Notes under the pieces: generated by a model | The model's input: only the letters and a program-made list of their open reading frames with translations | Told to the model about the DNA's origin: nothing | The model's database searches: none | In this document: positions 1 to 9,744 of the stretch, in pieces | Position numbering within the stretch: position 1 is the stretch's first letter | Layout: each line of letters opens with the position of its first letter | Translations under genes and position numbers: made by a program | Assembly (NCBI GenBank): GCA_032622095.1 | Contig: CP136066.1 | Span: forward strand, 10,377,784 to 10,441,783 | DNA from: Siphonodentalium dalli | Taxonomy: Eukaryota > Mollusca > Scaphopoda > Gadilida > Siphonodentaliidae | Length of the DNA: 64,000 bases | Direction of reading: 5' to 3'

Positions 1-169
1 ATCTGTGCTTAATATCGATCGGGTCTGACTCCAAGTTTATTATTCTCAATGAAAGGGAATAACTCAAACTCTTAGTTGTGAATTATGATGAATTCTGGTG
101 TAAATAATGGGGTGAATCTGAGAATCTCTGTCACTTGGTGGACACTCATAGGCCACATATGTTCCATAT

Positions 170-290
170 TCTTGTAGACTATATATTTTTGTATTCCTCT
201 TCCAAATGGTATATAATATGGAATATGTCGTATATAATGTGATCTGGACATTCGAAAATTAAGTGGGCCTTTAAGGTAAAATCATTATCA
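170..290 (-). repeat. Dispersed repeat, inverted copy of 62725-62850
   Basis: The reverse complement of this stretch matches 62725-62850 with scattered substitutions; both read through a 'ggcccacttaatt...cccagatcacattata...ttggaagagga' core. In the 62.7 kb copy the reading frame resembles the C-terminal tail of LINE ORF2 proteins (LRN...P..R), so both may be decayed LINE 3' ends. The LINE assignment is weak. Confidence 0.45.
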
Positions 291-349
291 CACATGATGA
301 GAAAATACCATGAAATTATCTGATATGCTCAAAATATGGTGCTGGACAT

Positions 350-456
350 TTGTAGAATGAGGTAATCAGAGGGTGAATTTAATGATGCTACTCCCACAGA
401 AGGCTAGCTGCCGCTAGCATTACTACATTCACCCTCTGGCCACCTCATTCTGCCTA
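350..456. mobile_element. Small hairpin (MITE-like) element, copy 1
   Basis: An inverted repeat of about 26 bp (gaatgaggt..cagagggtgaat against attcaccctctg..acctcattc) encloses about 50 bp. The arms are closely related to those of the hairpin at 626-716. No ORF. Confidence 0.5.
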
Positions 457-625
457 GGCATCATATCTCGAAAGTAATTTTATTACTAAATTAACAAGTT
501 TTTTTGTTTCTTTAGAGACTTCTTTAAAAAGTTTCTTTTCTAGTTTAGTTTCTCTATAACCCCACATTTGCAGATGACACATTGCATAATCGAGGTGCCC
601 AATGGGTGCATACCATGAGGCCATG

Positions 626-716
626 CAGAATGAGGTCCCCAGAGTATAAATTTGGTGATACATGCCCACTGTGTGGAACAGCGTCACTAAATTCGCCCTC
701 TGGGGACGCCATTCTG
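626..716. mobile_element. Small hairpin (MITE-like) element, copy 2
   Basis: Inverted arms of about 33 bp (gcagaatgaggtccccagag.. against ..ctctggggacgccattctgc) with a short loop. They share the arm consensus of 350-456, so this is a second copy of the same non-autonomous family. The reading frame through 454-801 on the minus strand only crosses these hairpins. Confidence 0.5.
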
Positions 717-1657
717 CAAATTTTGAGGCCTGCAGATTAGGGCTCTGCGAATCAGGGCCCGTCATTTTAGAATTGGACAATCGATTCCAAAATCGCATCA
801 AATCTCAAATCGAAGACTTCTTTCCAGTGCACCGAGAGTGAAGATAGGGAACAATTCGGAGAACATATAACCTTTAGGCCAAAATAAAAAAAACCTGTGA
901 TTCTGGTGACCCGCCCGCCCCTATTCCGGTGCCCCCGACCGTTTTCATTTTATTGATTTGGCAAAATTAGTATGCAACCGATTTTATTTTTCGGTGTAAA
1001 CCGATTCATGTTCGGACACATCGCGTGTAATGTTAAACTGGAAATTATACCACACTTCAATTAGGTCACAGCCGAATCAGATTTATTTTTTCATGTTTTA
1101 TTCAATAAAACAATAAATTACACTATATTCTAATATTATGCACTTAATTTTATTATTGTATAGTACATTAAATATAAAGAGAAGCAGTCTGGGGATATTC
1201 ATATTTAATTTTAGCAAATTTGAAAATAAAATGAAAAAATTGAATAAAATGAAAAGCCACCCGCCCGCCCCTAATGATTTCCTTGCATGTCACCAGAAAC
1301 ACAGGAATATTTTGTTTTGGCCTTATGGAGCCTCCATACTGGAGTGTAAAATAAATTAACACTGTCATGACTGGAGCTTAATGGAGCACCAGACATAGAG
1401 AACAATGCACCTATGGCTGTCATCTGCGTGGTTCAGAGTGAGGCTCCATACGGGAGTGTTATATAACCCTTCCGTGATGGGAGCTGTGCTAGCTCTAGCT
1501 GCGAGTGGAGCGAACAAGTCAGATTTTATTTGGCTCCATTAGTTCCTCGTTAGCTAGAGCGTTTACACGAGTGAGTTGTGCGGTCGCGATCCAGGTTGTA
1601 ACTGCCCTCGTGGAGACGCCAGACTGAGATGGTTTTGGATTAGGCTCAGGACGGATT
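717..1657. other. Intergenic; contains fragments related to the 25-kb satellite
   Basis: No gene seen. Positions about 1320-1490 contain 'tggagcctccata', 'tcatgactggagc' and 'ataacccttcc' blocks that match, in inverted orientation, parts of the 107-bp satellite unit at 25255-26470. The rest is AT-rich. Confidence 0.4.
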
Positions 1658-2445
1658 ATGGGGCTAATCCCTGAAGCCGCGTTGGCCGCTATACAGAAAA
1701 GCCGGTTAGTTGACGCTGTTAGTTGGACACTCCAAGCTAACAGGGGCTCTCTGGTTCTCTGTGTAGAATTCAGGACAGAAGAAGCTGGTACCCAGAAGTC
1801 TTCTGCCGTGAACAGGAACGCCAAGACCCGCTGTAATATGAAGAAGGGGCCTCCGAAAAAAAAGACACCCTCACAGAAAAGAAGGGACGCTGCCAGACGG
1901 GCGAAATGGAAGAAGCAGAAGGGGGTGACTGTTGATCGGCCAGTCGCCCCTTCCCGTGTGGCTCAGCCGTCCAAAGTCATAGCCGGCGGGTCGAAGTTGT
2001 CTGAGAGACGCCCAGACGACTCGACCCGCATGGAGACTGACGACATAACACCAACTAGCAGGGATTCCGTGGATCTGCCGGAGGTCCCTGCTGTCGTCGT
2101 CGAGGCTAGCGGAGACAGGGACGTGGATACCACCCAGATGTTCCTGCCGCCAGCTTCGACGTGGAACTGGACTTTACACCTCGGACACCGGATTACCTAA
2201 ACATCCCGGTGTCCCCCAGCTCCACCAGCACCAACAACAACACCAGCGCAGCCTCCGCCCGAGCTGAACTCAAGGCCCAGGTAGACAAAGAGATTGCATT
2301 GACACAAGAGGCGTTGAGGATATCAAAAATCAACAATCAGCGACATCAACTTTACTTACAACAACTCCAACAGAAATCTCCTCCGTCACCACAATCATCA
2401 ACAGAAAAGCCAAACCCAAAAAAGAAAAGGAAAAAGAAAAAGTAA
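1658..2445 (+). pseudogene. Basic, low-complexity retroelement-like ORF, frameshifted
   Basis: Two overlapping frames (1658-2200 and 2161-2445) look like one broken gene. The sense of the first continues into the second if the frame changes just upstream of about 2160. A likely ATG is at 1838, followed by a strongly basic N-terminus (KKGPPKKKTPSQKRRDAARR). The middle is acidic and Pro/Ser-rich. The end has a Gln/Leu-rich helix and a KKKRKKKK tail, followed by a poly(A) signal-like aataaa near 2501. This composition suggests a nucleic-acid-binding ORF1/gag-like protein, but no domain is recognisable. About 80 bp near 1975-2060 is closely matched inside the Gypsy element at 14190-14260, which links it to LTR-element sequence. 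Function unknown. Confidence 0.35.
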
Positions 2446-2798
2446 TCACCATCACCATCACAAAATGCTTAATTTTTGTTTTTGTTTTTTTGTTCTCATA
2501 ATAAAGGCAAAAACATGAGGGATTAAGGAAAGGGTCACTCGACCCTTTCGACAATCCCGGGCTAGCCCCCCGAACCACTCACTCACAGCTGTGCTGGTCC
2601 AGCATTTAAGATCCTGTTCCAGTGCAGGCAACGGCTGCATGTACCAGACCGGGACAGGACCACCCCTTCTGGATCGGTCCGGTCCAGTCTATGTGTATGT
2701 ATGTATATGACTTAATCAAGTATACTGTTGTTGTGACGCGAGATTCCGTCAGGTTTCAGATGCTGCCAAATGCAAATTGTGACACATTTCACATACAA

Positions 2799-3030
2799 TT
2801 CATGGTTATATGTAACTAAAGACCTCTGGTGAATAAATAGGTTTATCCATAACTCAACCTTAACTTCTATTGACATATCACCGCTTGTTTTCAAGGTTTG
2901 GATGGGTAGGGAGCTAGCCTAACTTCTTTATTCAAAATGGCTGACTCACGATAGCATTACCTTCTGTTTAGGACGGGGCGGCTCATGATAGCATTATAAG
3001 CAATCAAGTTTCGAGTATACAGGCAAACCG
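2799..3030 (+). repeat. Dispersed repeat, direct copy of 19688-20000
   Basis: Starting at 'caattcatggttatatgtaa', this stretch matches 19688 onward at most positions, through 'ggatgggtagggagctagcc' and to 'cgagtatacaggca'. No ORF, no clear termini. Possibly SINE-like, but unassigned. Confidence 0.6.
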
Positions 3031-3099
3031 TATGGGAGCTCATAAAAGCCGAACACAACCGAACACAAGTCCAAATAATGGGAAATTTCACAAATAAAG

Positions 3100-3236
3100 T
3101 TCATAGGCATATGTGCTCATGTTCACACTATTACTATACGAAGATTGGTGGAGTTTGGGCCAATAATAAGTGTTTTATTCGATATTTTGTAAAACGCGTT
3201 TAGTGTTCGGCATAGAAAAGCCGAACACAAGCTTAT
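3100..3236 (+). repeat. Upstream tandem copy of the MULE terminal region
   Basis: This block resembles 3347-3483 (cataggcatatg...tactatacgaag...gtttgg...aacgcgttt..tgttcggc). It ends in the same short palindrome, tgttcggc-atagaaaa-gccgaaca. It reads as a duplicated terminal segment of the transposon below. Confidence 0.5.
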
Positions 3237-3441
3237 AGTTCGACACTCAGTCACCGTTAATTAATTAACACATAGTTGTAGCGTTAGCTGGCGTTTGAGA
3301 TATATAACTCTATATACAGTCTACTAAATATACGACCACCTTGTAAAGTTGATAGGCATATGTATTCATGTTCAAACTATTACTATACGAAGTTTGATGG
3401 AGTTTGGTTCAATAATGAATGTTTTGTTAGATGTTTTGTAT

Positions 3442-3540
3442 AACGCGTTTGTGTTCGGCATAGAAAAGCCGAACACAAACTTCTGTCTCATGGATTAGTT
3501 TTTCCGTTGATAGGTGATAATTAATATCTGCCAGATGGGA
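3442..3540 (+). repeat. Left terminal inverted repeat of MULE-like element
   Basis: Runs from aacgcgttt through the tgttcggc/gccgaaca hairpin to ..taatatctg. Its reverse complement recurs at 5232-5339 with small indels. Both sit outside the transposase fragment on the minus strand. Confidence 0.55.
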
Positions 3541-3876
3541 TTTGGCAGGCTTTATTCGCGAGAAAAACGTGTTGTTCATTTTCGTCTGCATTCTCACTAA
3601 AATGTTACCCCCCCCCCCCCGTTATATTACATGTCCATTCGTACAATATGGAAGTTTAGATGGATCATAGTGGACAAATGGGAACATATCAGCACGCCCG
3701 GACTTCTAAGAAGTAGTAAATCGGTTGCTGAGTTAATGGTTCGGAGAGTATAATACAAACCACAAAACAAATAATTTTCAAATAGTTTATTGCAATCATA
3801 AGTAAACATTGTAAAATTATATATATATGCAAAACATAGATCTTTGTTACTGTACTCTTCTCTATTCATCACCACC

Positions 3877-4314
3877 GATTAGCTCCTTGAAGACAGTGGA
3901 TGGAAATGGCTCTGATGCGTGCCTAAAGTTTGTATATATATCATGCTGTATGGTGGATACCAGTATATAACTTATCATGTTCAATGTACTATACAATATA
4001 CTATATATACCATATATGAGTTGTATAAACACACGTAGCGAAAACATAAAAATGTGAAGCACAAAATATGAAGCACATCTTGTGATTACCACAAAATTTA
4101 GGCACGCATCATAGCTAATTCCACCCACTGACATTCAAGAATACCCGACATTAGAGGTAGGCAAACTCTGCCCTCGGTGGAACGGATTTTGGGCAGAGAT
4201 TGTTCTCCTTGAAGTCAGTGGATGGAAATGGCTCTGATGCGTGCTTAACTTTTGTGTATATATCATGCTGCATGGTGGAAGCCGATATCAAGCCAGTATT
4301 TAACTTATCGTAGA
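3877..4314 (+). repeat. Duplicated ~110-bp block inside MULE remnant
   Basis: The segment at about 3877-3980 (ctccttgaag.cagtggatgg, then ggctctgatgcgtgc, then tatatatcatgctg) recurs at about 4196-4314. The two copies are in direct orientation, about 320 bp apart. Confidence 0.55.
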
Positions 4315-4409
4315 AACACATGCATCGAATACCGATTGAATTGGTTATTGAATTGAAATAAATGTGTCTGATATGACAGGAATGTGATATGTTATTATTT
4401 ATTTTGCGC

Positions 4410-5039
4410 TCAAGATACTTTTAGACGTTTGCTAGGGTTGATTGATCTAGTTTTGCATGTCTTTACGCGTTTAGTCTGACATGGCTTCTTGGCAATAGCC
4501 GCGGTTTTCGGTATCGTCAAACGTTCGTCAGTCGAAATTTGTAATTTTGCCGAAGATTCTGGAAGATATGATATTAGTCTGTTAAATCTTCTGTCGCGTT
4601 GGTCAGCCGTCATGTTCGTCCATGTCTGATTTTTCACTCTTAGAGCAGTTGAATGTTTTGCTAAGTCATAGTTTCCACAGCCATGCAATGCTCCTCGAAT
4701 ATCTCGCATCTGATCGTCAACTATTTCAGAAAGATTGGCCGTCAAGTCTGTCAGTCGAAGAACTTTCCAGTTGTTTTCTAGTTTTATAATATTATTTAGA
4801 CTTTCACAATTATTATTTGTCCACAATTTAGGAATGGAATAATTTTTCTGACGAGCATTAAAAACTTTAAGTTTTAACCTTTCCATGAAGTTAAATAAAT
4901 ATTTATTTTTGTAATTATTGGTTATGTCTGTTGCGACCTCTTCGTGAATTAGACATCGCAGAATTTTCAGATCTGTGATCAGAATGCCAAATAATATCAT
5001 ACCACATTCTTGTATAGAACTTCTCGGATATGACACCAT
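4410..5039 (-). pseudogene. MULE-type transposase, C-terminal fragment
   Basis: The 209-residue reading frame contains TNNNCESLNN followed by a tryptophan-rich stretch (NNWKVLRLTDL), a DDQ..DIRGAL segment and GNYDL. This resembles the C-terminal part of Mutator-like (MULE) transposases that are repetitive in invertebrates. The N-terminal catalytic part and any zinc finger are missing, so this is a 5'-truncated, non-autonomous remnant. The tail is Lys/Arg-rich (KPCQTKRVKTCKTR). It lies between inverted repeats at 3442-3540 and 5232-5339, which supports transposon origin. The first ~40 residues may not be original coding sequence. Family assignment is by recalled motif pattern, not by search. 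Confidence 0.55.
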
Positions 5040-5231
5040 GAACTCACTTTCTTGTCACTCAACTGTTGTTTTTACAATCGTTGTCTTTCATGACGGGGCA
5101 GGCCTATCAAAAGCATGTTGTTTCTATAATAGTAGGCGCCACCAAACACTGATAGCAACTAACTGTCAAAACACTGAACTACAATAGGTGAGAGACCGCC
5201 ACCAACAACAATTAAAGCCTTTCGGCTTAGT

Positions 5232-5339
5232 GACCATATGTCAGATATTATTTATCACCTAGCTAGACAACCGTTAGACTAATCCACGACAGAAGTTAAA
5301 TTTGTGTTCGGCTTTTCTATGCCGAACACAGAACGCGTT
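5232..5339 (-). repeat. Right terminal inverted repeat of MULE-like element
   Basis: The reverse complement matches 3442-3540, including the tgttcggc/gccgaaca hairpin, an 'aacttctgtc..ggattagt' block and '.aggtgata.*taatatctg'. Identity is moderate, with short indels, so the element is old. Confidence 0.55.
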
Positions 5340-6320
5340 AATAATTGCAACACAAAAGATTTTGTTTTATTTTGGTTGGGAGCATCAAAGAGTATGCTCA
5401 GCTAAAAATCAACAAAAATCTGAACATGCGAAATGGCCTTTTTGAGGCAAAAATTGGTGAAAAATGGAGATTAATATTTTTTGTTAATAACTCTTGATGT
5501 AAACATACAATTGTTATATTTTCACAATGATAAACGGTGGTACAGTTGTATCCAAGATTTTGTATCATTTTATTCTATAAATATTGATTAAATTTTCGAA
5601 ATTTGGGTTAAAAGGTTGAAAAATTTGCCAAAATTCAGTGAAAACTGGAAGTCTACAATAACTCTTGATGCAGTTGTAAAATTGTCATAACTGGGCTTGG
5701 AACTATTGTTATATATTATATCTCACGTAACTTTCTCGCGTTCTGATTGGCTGCCTACTGCCATACTATTTTACGATAGTACCCCAGTAGCCCACCTACT
5801 CACCTACTATTCTTTTTCTATTTATAGTAACATAATTTGTGTTTACACAATCGTATTGCCACCTGAACACATGGTCAATCTGAAACTTTCCTGCGTTACA
5901 CGTAGTTTTTGCTATATCGGTATATCATTAGACTTCGAGAAAGACCGATTTCCCGGTAGATAATCGCATTCGGTCCGGTTTGACGAAGGGCGATCCTCGT
6001 TTTCAAATACGCATGCTAATTGTAGACACTTCCGTGTTGAAACCCAGAAAACGCGCTTCGATGCAAGATAACATTTTCTCCATTATATACTGTAAATTCG
6101 TTGTGGTGAGTTAATAAACGTATATACATGTGTAATATAATCGTCACTTTATTTATCTCTGGCTCAATTGGGTGTTAACGCAAGATATTGCTCATGTCTC
6201 CTCGAATTTAATTTGTTTTCTCCGGTGATATTTTCGTAACTCAATTCTTTCAAGACCGATTAAGATCCATGGCGTGCGTCAAAAAACATAGGCGGCTATA
6301 ATTCCTATAAAAGTAACAAT
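5340..6320. other. Intergenic, AT-rich, two diverged ~170-bp repeats
   Basis: No gene. Around 5440-5530 and 5620-5690 a 'gaaaa.tgga..., aataactcttgatg' motif occurs twice. The last bases (caat, 6317-6320) form the left target duplication of the Gypsy element. Confidence 0.4.
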
Positions 6321-7054
6321 TGTGCCAAGACAACCCCAGGGACATAACTTTCAACCCGGGAAGAAGACAGACAATCTCTAAGTCGCAGGGGTCGCTAGAT
6401 TACCCCACATATCAGCGCCACTGTCGGCTACACCTAGATTGCAAAATACTGGACATCAAAAACAGATTAGCGGACATCCAGGCAGTACCCAGGTCCGACA
6501 CATACACAGGTGGATAATTGGGGAGTAAACAGACTGATCTTGGGATTAGCGAGACTAGATACTTCGCCAGGAAAAGCTACTGAAACCTAACACAGCGTAA
6601 TGGATAGGGAGCATGAAATGCGAACCGACCCGGAATAATACCGTCTCCGTATTTGAACGCAGACGAATTGAGAACCGAGGCCAGTTCTATCCAACTACCT
6701 GATCGACCATCAAGAATTCTCGGACGCGTAGAAGAGCAGTTTGGAGCAATGGACGAAAATACAAGGTAAACATTATGAGCTTGTATTTCTAACAACGCCC
6801 CACTGATGCGCCGACGGAAGAAGAAGAGCAGACGACAGGAAGACAAACTCAACCGGAACTCAACCGAGTAGAAGACAAGAGACACGCCCAATCTAAGAAG
6901 ACGAAAGAAGACCCTAAACCTAGCAGACGGCAGGAAGATAAACTCATCCAGGAGGAACCCAGATGCCGATGATTGAACATTATTAACTTTGTTGTAAATA
7001 AATAATCAAACCATTCTGATAGCCTTAAGAGTTATATGTACCCGTATTGGCACA
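6321..7054 (+). repeat. 5' LTR
   Basis: 734 bp, TGTGCCAA...TTGGCACA. It lacks a 67-bp segment that the 3' LTR has after position 14674. An AATAAA-type signal ('gtaaataaataatc') lies near the 3' end. Frames through the LTR on either strand are not real genes. Confidence 0.92.
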
Positions 7055-7070
7055 TATCTCTTAACTGGTG

Positions 7071-7085
7071 CCTTCGAGCCAGGAT
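7071..7085 (+). promoter_or_regulatory. Probable primer-binding site
   Basis: TGGTGCCTTCGAGCC lies about a dozen bases after the 5' LTR. It starts with TGG, as expected for complementarity to a tRNA CCA end, and the complement GGCTCGA resembles a T-arm. The tRNA identity was not determined. The exact left edge is uncertain by a base or two. Confidence 0.55.
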
Positions 7086-7190
7086 CTGAACGCTAATCGC
7101 AGACACAACGTGAAGTCAGAAGAGGATCAGTGTGAACAGAAACAGGGTGGGAAAATTCGCAAAACGTGAGTCTAATTGTTTATTATCATA

Positions 7191-7943
7191 ATGGCTACCC
7201 AATCTACATCTGCTGGTGTTCTCGCCCCATTAACAGAGTCTATCAATTCTCAAATTTCTGCAATGGCCATGGCTACGGTGACACAGGTAGTGACGTCATT
7301 TGACGGAGACCCCGCGAAATACCACGGGTGGGTCAAGTCAATAGAAAAATGCGCAATCCTCACCGGCGCTAACGAAACAAAGAAGCCCTACATGGCATTC
7401 CAGAGTAGTACGGGCCCCGTTTCGGATTTTTTACAAAGATATTTGGCCACGAATCCTAACGCCACGTGGCAAGAAACGAAAACTGAATTATCTAGTCGAT
7501 TTGCCGAGATCAATGACAATCAATTCGCCTTTTCGATGCTAAGAAAAATTAAGCAAAAACACAACGAAAATTTACATGTGCTAGCCGAACGAATTTTGGA
7601 GATAGCGACGGTCGCGTACCGAGCTCAACCCGGTGGGATCAACGCAGTTGAAGGCCAACTCGTAGGGTTTTATATTGACGCTTTAAGAAGCGACAGTTTG
7701 AAAATGAAGTTGATCAGAGACGCACCGAAGACACTAAAATTGGCAGCCGAAATCGCCATGCGGGAAATGGGGATCCGACGTGTATTCAACCTACGAACGG
7801 GCCGCGAAAATTACAACGAAAATGAACCAGAAGCAATGGAAATCGATAATTTCAGAAACAAACGTGCGAGAGCAACCTGTGATATATGCGCACGCGATAA
7901 CCACACGACCCGAGAACACCGATCACGCCCGAGACAGGTTTGA
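7191..7943 (+). CDS. gag: Gag (matrix/capsid part), Gypsy element
   Basis: The ATG at 7191 is preferred over the upstream in-frame start because homologous gags start MATQ-like and it follows the leader directly. After a Gln/Ser-rich start, the FDGDPAKYHGW motif opens a typical Gypsy gag domain that runs to ..LAERILEIA. The frame then enters a basic region and an incomplete knuckle (CDICARDNH) before stopping at 7941. The nucleocapsid with its two proper zinc knuckles continues in the -1 frame (open from 7901). No slippery heptamer is seen in the 7901-7943 overlap, so this break looks mutational, not programmed. Confidence 0.85.
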   Translation: MATQSTSAGVLAPLTESINSQISAMAMATVTQVVTSFDGDPAKYHGWVKSIEKCAILTGANETKKPYMAFQSSTGPVSDFLQRYLATNPNATWQETKTELSSRFAEINDNQFAFSMLRKIKQKHNENLHVLAERILEIATVAYRAQPGGINAVEGQLVGFYIDALRSDSLKMKLIRDAPKTLKLAAEIAMREMGIRRVFNLRTGRENYNENEPEAMEIDNFRNKRARATCDICARDNHTTREHRSRPRQV

Positions 7944-8278
7944 TTGTCGAAGCAGTGGTTAAACCACGAACAGTCGAATGTTGGACGTGTCAAGGCGACC
8001 ATTTCGCTCGTGACTGCCCCTTTAAGACCGAAAACCGAAGGCACATATCTTGCTGGGTTTGCGAAGGTAATCACTTGGCTAGAAATTGCCCCACCAAATC
8101 CGGAGATTCGAAGCAAAAGCAATGGAACGCGCCGGTAACGCCACCTAGGGGAATCCGCCGAGATCAGCCGAATCGATCACGTGACCTATCCCATGATACA
8201 CCGCGTCACAGCCGGAGATATCCGACATTAAACGAACCACCACGACTAATGACCCCGCCCACATACGCAAAAAACTAA
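7901..8278 (+). CDS. gag: Gag nucleocapsid part with two CCHC zinc knuckles
   Basis: This frame is open from 7901 and is out of phase with the upstream gag. It encodes CWTCQGDHFARDC and CWVCEGNHLARNC, two C-x2-C-x4-H-x4-C knuckles that bind RNA in Gag, followed by an Arg/Pro-rich tail. It ends with codons GCA AAA AAC TAA, which place a canonical slippery heptamer directly before the stop (see 8269-8275). No in-frame ATG begins it; it is the disconnected 3' end of gag. Confidence 0.8.
   Translation, partial: PHDPRTPITPETGLIVEAVVKPRTVECWTCQGDHFARDCPFKTENRRHISCWVCEGNHLARNCPTKSGDSKQKQWNAPVTPPRGIRRDQPNRSRDLSHDTPRHSRRYPTLNEPPRLMTPPTYAKN
8269..8275 (+). promoter_or_regulatory. Programmed -1 frameshift heptamer (A AAA AAC)
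   Basis: In the gag frame the codons read GCA AAA AAC TAA, so A-AAA-AAC is exactly the X XXY YYZ pattern, with the gag stop immediately downstream. The -1 frame is the protease/pol frame, which is already open there and runs on through 9744. Downstream 'cctctcattgaggccacatatgagagg' can fold (cctctcat/atgagagg) and could act as the stimulatory structure. Confidence 0.75.
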
Positions 8279-9744
8279 GGAATCCTCTCATTGAGGCCAC
8301 ATATGAGAGGAAGTTTAGTATCAATATTGTGGGAAACCCCAGCTCATGTTTAGTTAGAATAGGTAAAGATAAATATCGCTCGTTAGTGGATAGTGGCGCG
8401 GAAGTGTCATTGATTCACAGACGCGTCTATGACGCATTACAGTTTCGACCAAAACTAACTAGGGAACACATCAACCTTAGCTCTGTGAATGGGAAGTCAC
8501 TGGGCGTACTTGGTAGCGTGGAACTAACCTTCAGAATGGCGAAACTAAAATTAACCCATGAATTTTATGTGGTGAATGATATGACCCGGAATATGATCTT
8601 AGGGAGGGACTGGTTGACCTCTCGGGGGGTCAGACTATATTATGACCTGGGATGTCTCAAGGTCAGTGACGTGTACGTCCCCTTGGAATTGGACGCGCAC
8701 ATAGCTTCCCTGCTGAGATTGACCAGCAAGGTTAGTTTAAAGCCCCAAACGTCAACTTTATGTATGGGAAAATCAAAAAACTTAGCTTCTCTTCACAAGT
8801 CGACATTAGTAGAGGTGGCCCAAATCGAAAAAGGCTACCTAGCATCAGAACCCGGTCTGGAAATTGGCAGCTCCGTTTCTGGGGTGGGCAAGAGGAATAA
8901 GGTCCCGGTATTACTCGTCAATAACACCAACAAAACGTTTCGCCTACGGCGGGGCAGTGTGATCGGCAAGACGGTAGTGTGTGACCCCGAAACCAATCTT
9001 GAAATCAACTCCTTGTCGCAAAGCTCCCAGTTCCCGACAACCCGTAATTACCGCGACAATGGCTATGCCCTAAGGCGCGCCGACCGTAACAGGGTAGACA
9101 ACTCTAGGTCAGCGCACGCTACCGTCGAGAAAAGATTAAATTTAGCCGAAGTTTCATGCCCAGAGCAATACCGAGAGACACTGATAAAATTGTTGAAGTC
9201 CAACTCGGACATTTTTGCCGACAAGGACACTGAGCTGACGCAGACGAGCACAGTCAAGATGCATATTGACACGGGAAACCACCCTCCGATAAAACTTCGC
9301 CCGTATCGCACCCCTTTGAATAAACGACCGTTGGTTGACATTGCCATAAATGATATGCTTGAAGCAGACATTATCAGGCCGAGTTCGAGCCCGTATTCGG
9401 CGCCTATTGTCCTCGTAGACAAGCGCGACGGCACAAAACAATTTTGCGTCGACTTCAGACAATTAAATTCCATAACCAAACCTATGTCATACCCACTTCC
9501 GGTTATCGACGATATTTTGGCACTTCTTGGAAAGTCTAAATTTTTCACCGCTATCGATCTTAAAAGTGGCTATTGGCAGTGCCAGGTCGCAGAGGATGAC
9601 AAGCAAAAGACGGCATTCGCTTGCCACCGAGGTCTCTTTGAATTCAACTCCATGCCTTTTGGGCCCGGAACGCTGGCGGGGTTTTCTCCCAGCTTATGGC
9701 CCAGGTGTTATGTGGGATGGGTGATTACGCCATTGCCTACTTAG
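8279..9744 (+). pseudogene. pol: Protease and N-terminal reverse transcriptase (pol, broken)
   Basis: Expression is expected by -1 frameshift from gag; the frame has no credible ATG of its own. The aspartic protease active site is SLVDSGAEVSLIH about 20 residues after 8329. A linker follows, then an RT with the usual order: LEADIIRPSSSPYSAPIVLV, CVDFRQLN, FTAIDLKSGYWQ (palm motif A) and FNSMPFG. Directly after MPFG the frame goes wrong and ends at 9744, while the true RT continues in another frame from about 9663. A one-base loss near 9661-9667 would explain it. The lesion lies inside the RT catalytic domain, so this copy cannot make full polymerase. Confidence 0.85.
8284..8310 (+). other. 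Stem-loop 3' of the slippery site
   Basis: cctctcat pairs perfectly with atgagagg (8-bp stem, 11-nt loop), starting 8 nt after the heptamer. This is the usual spacing for a frameshift stimulator. Confidence 0.6.

Noticed and set aside
6577-6891. Minus-strand ORFs inside the LTRs (also 14637-15012)
   Set aside because: They lie antisense within LTRs of the Gypsy element; no protein features.
7901-7943. Programmed frameshift between the two gag parts
   Set aside because: No X XXY YYZ heptamer in the overlap, so an indel is more likely.
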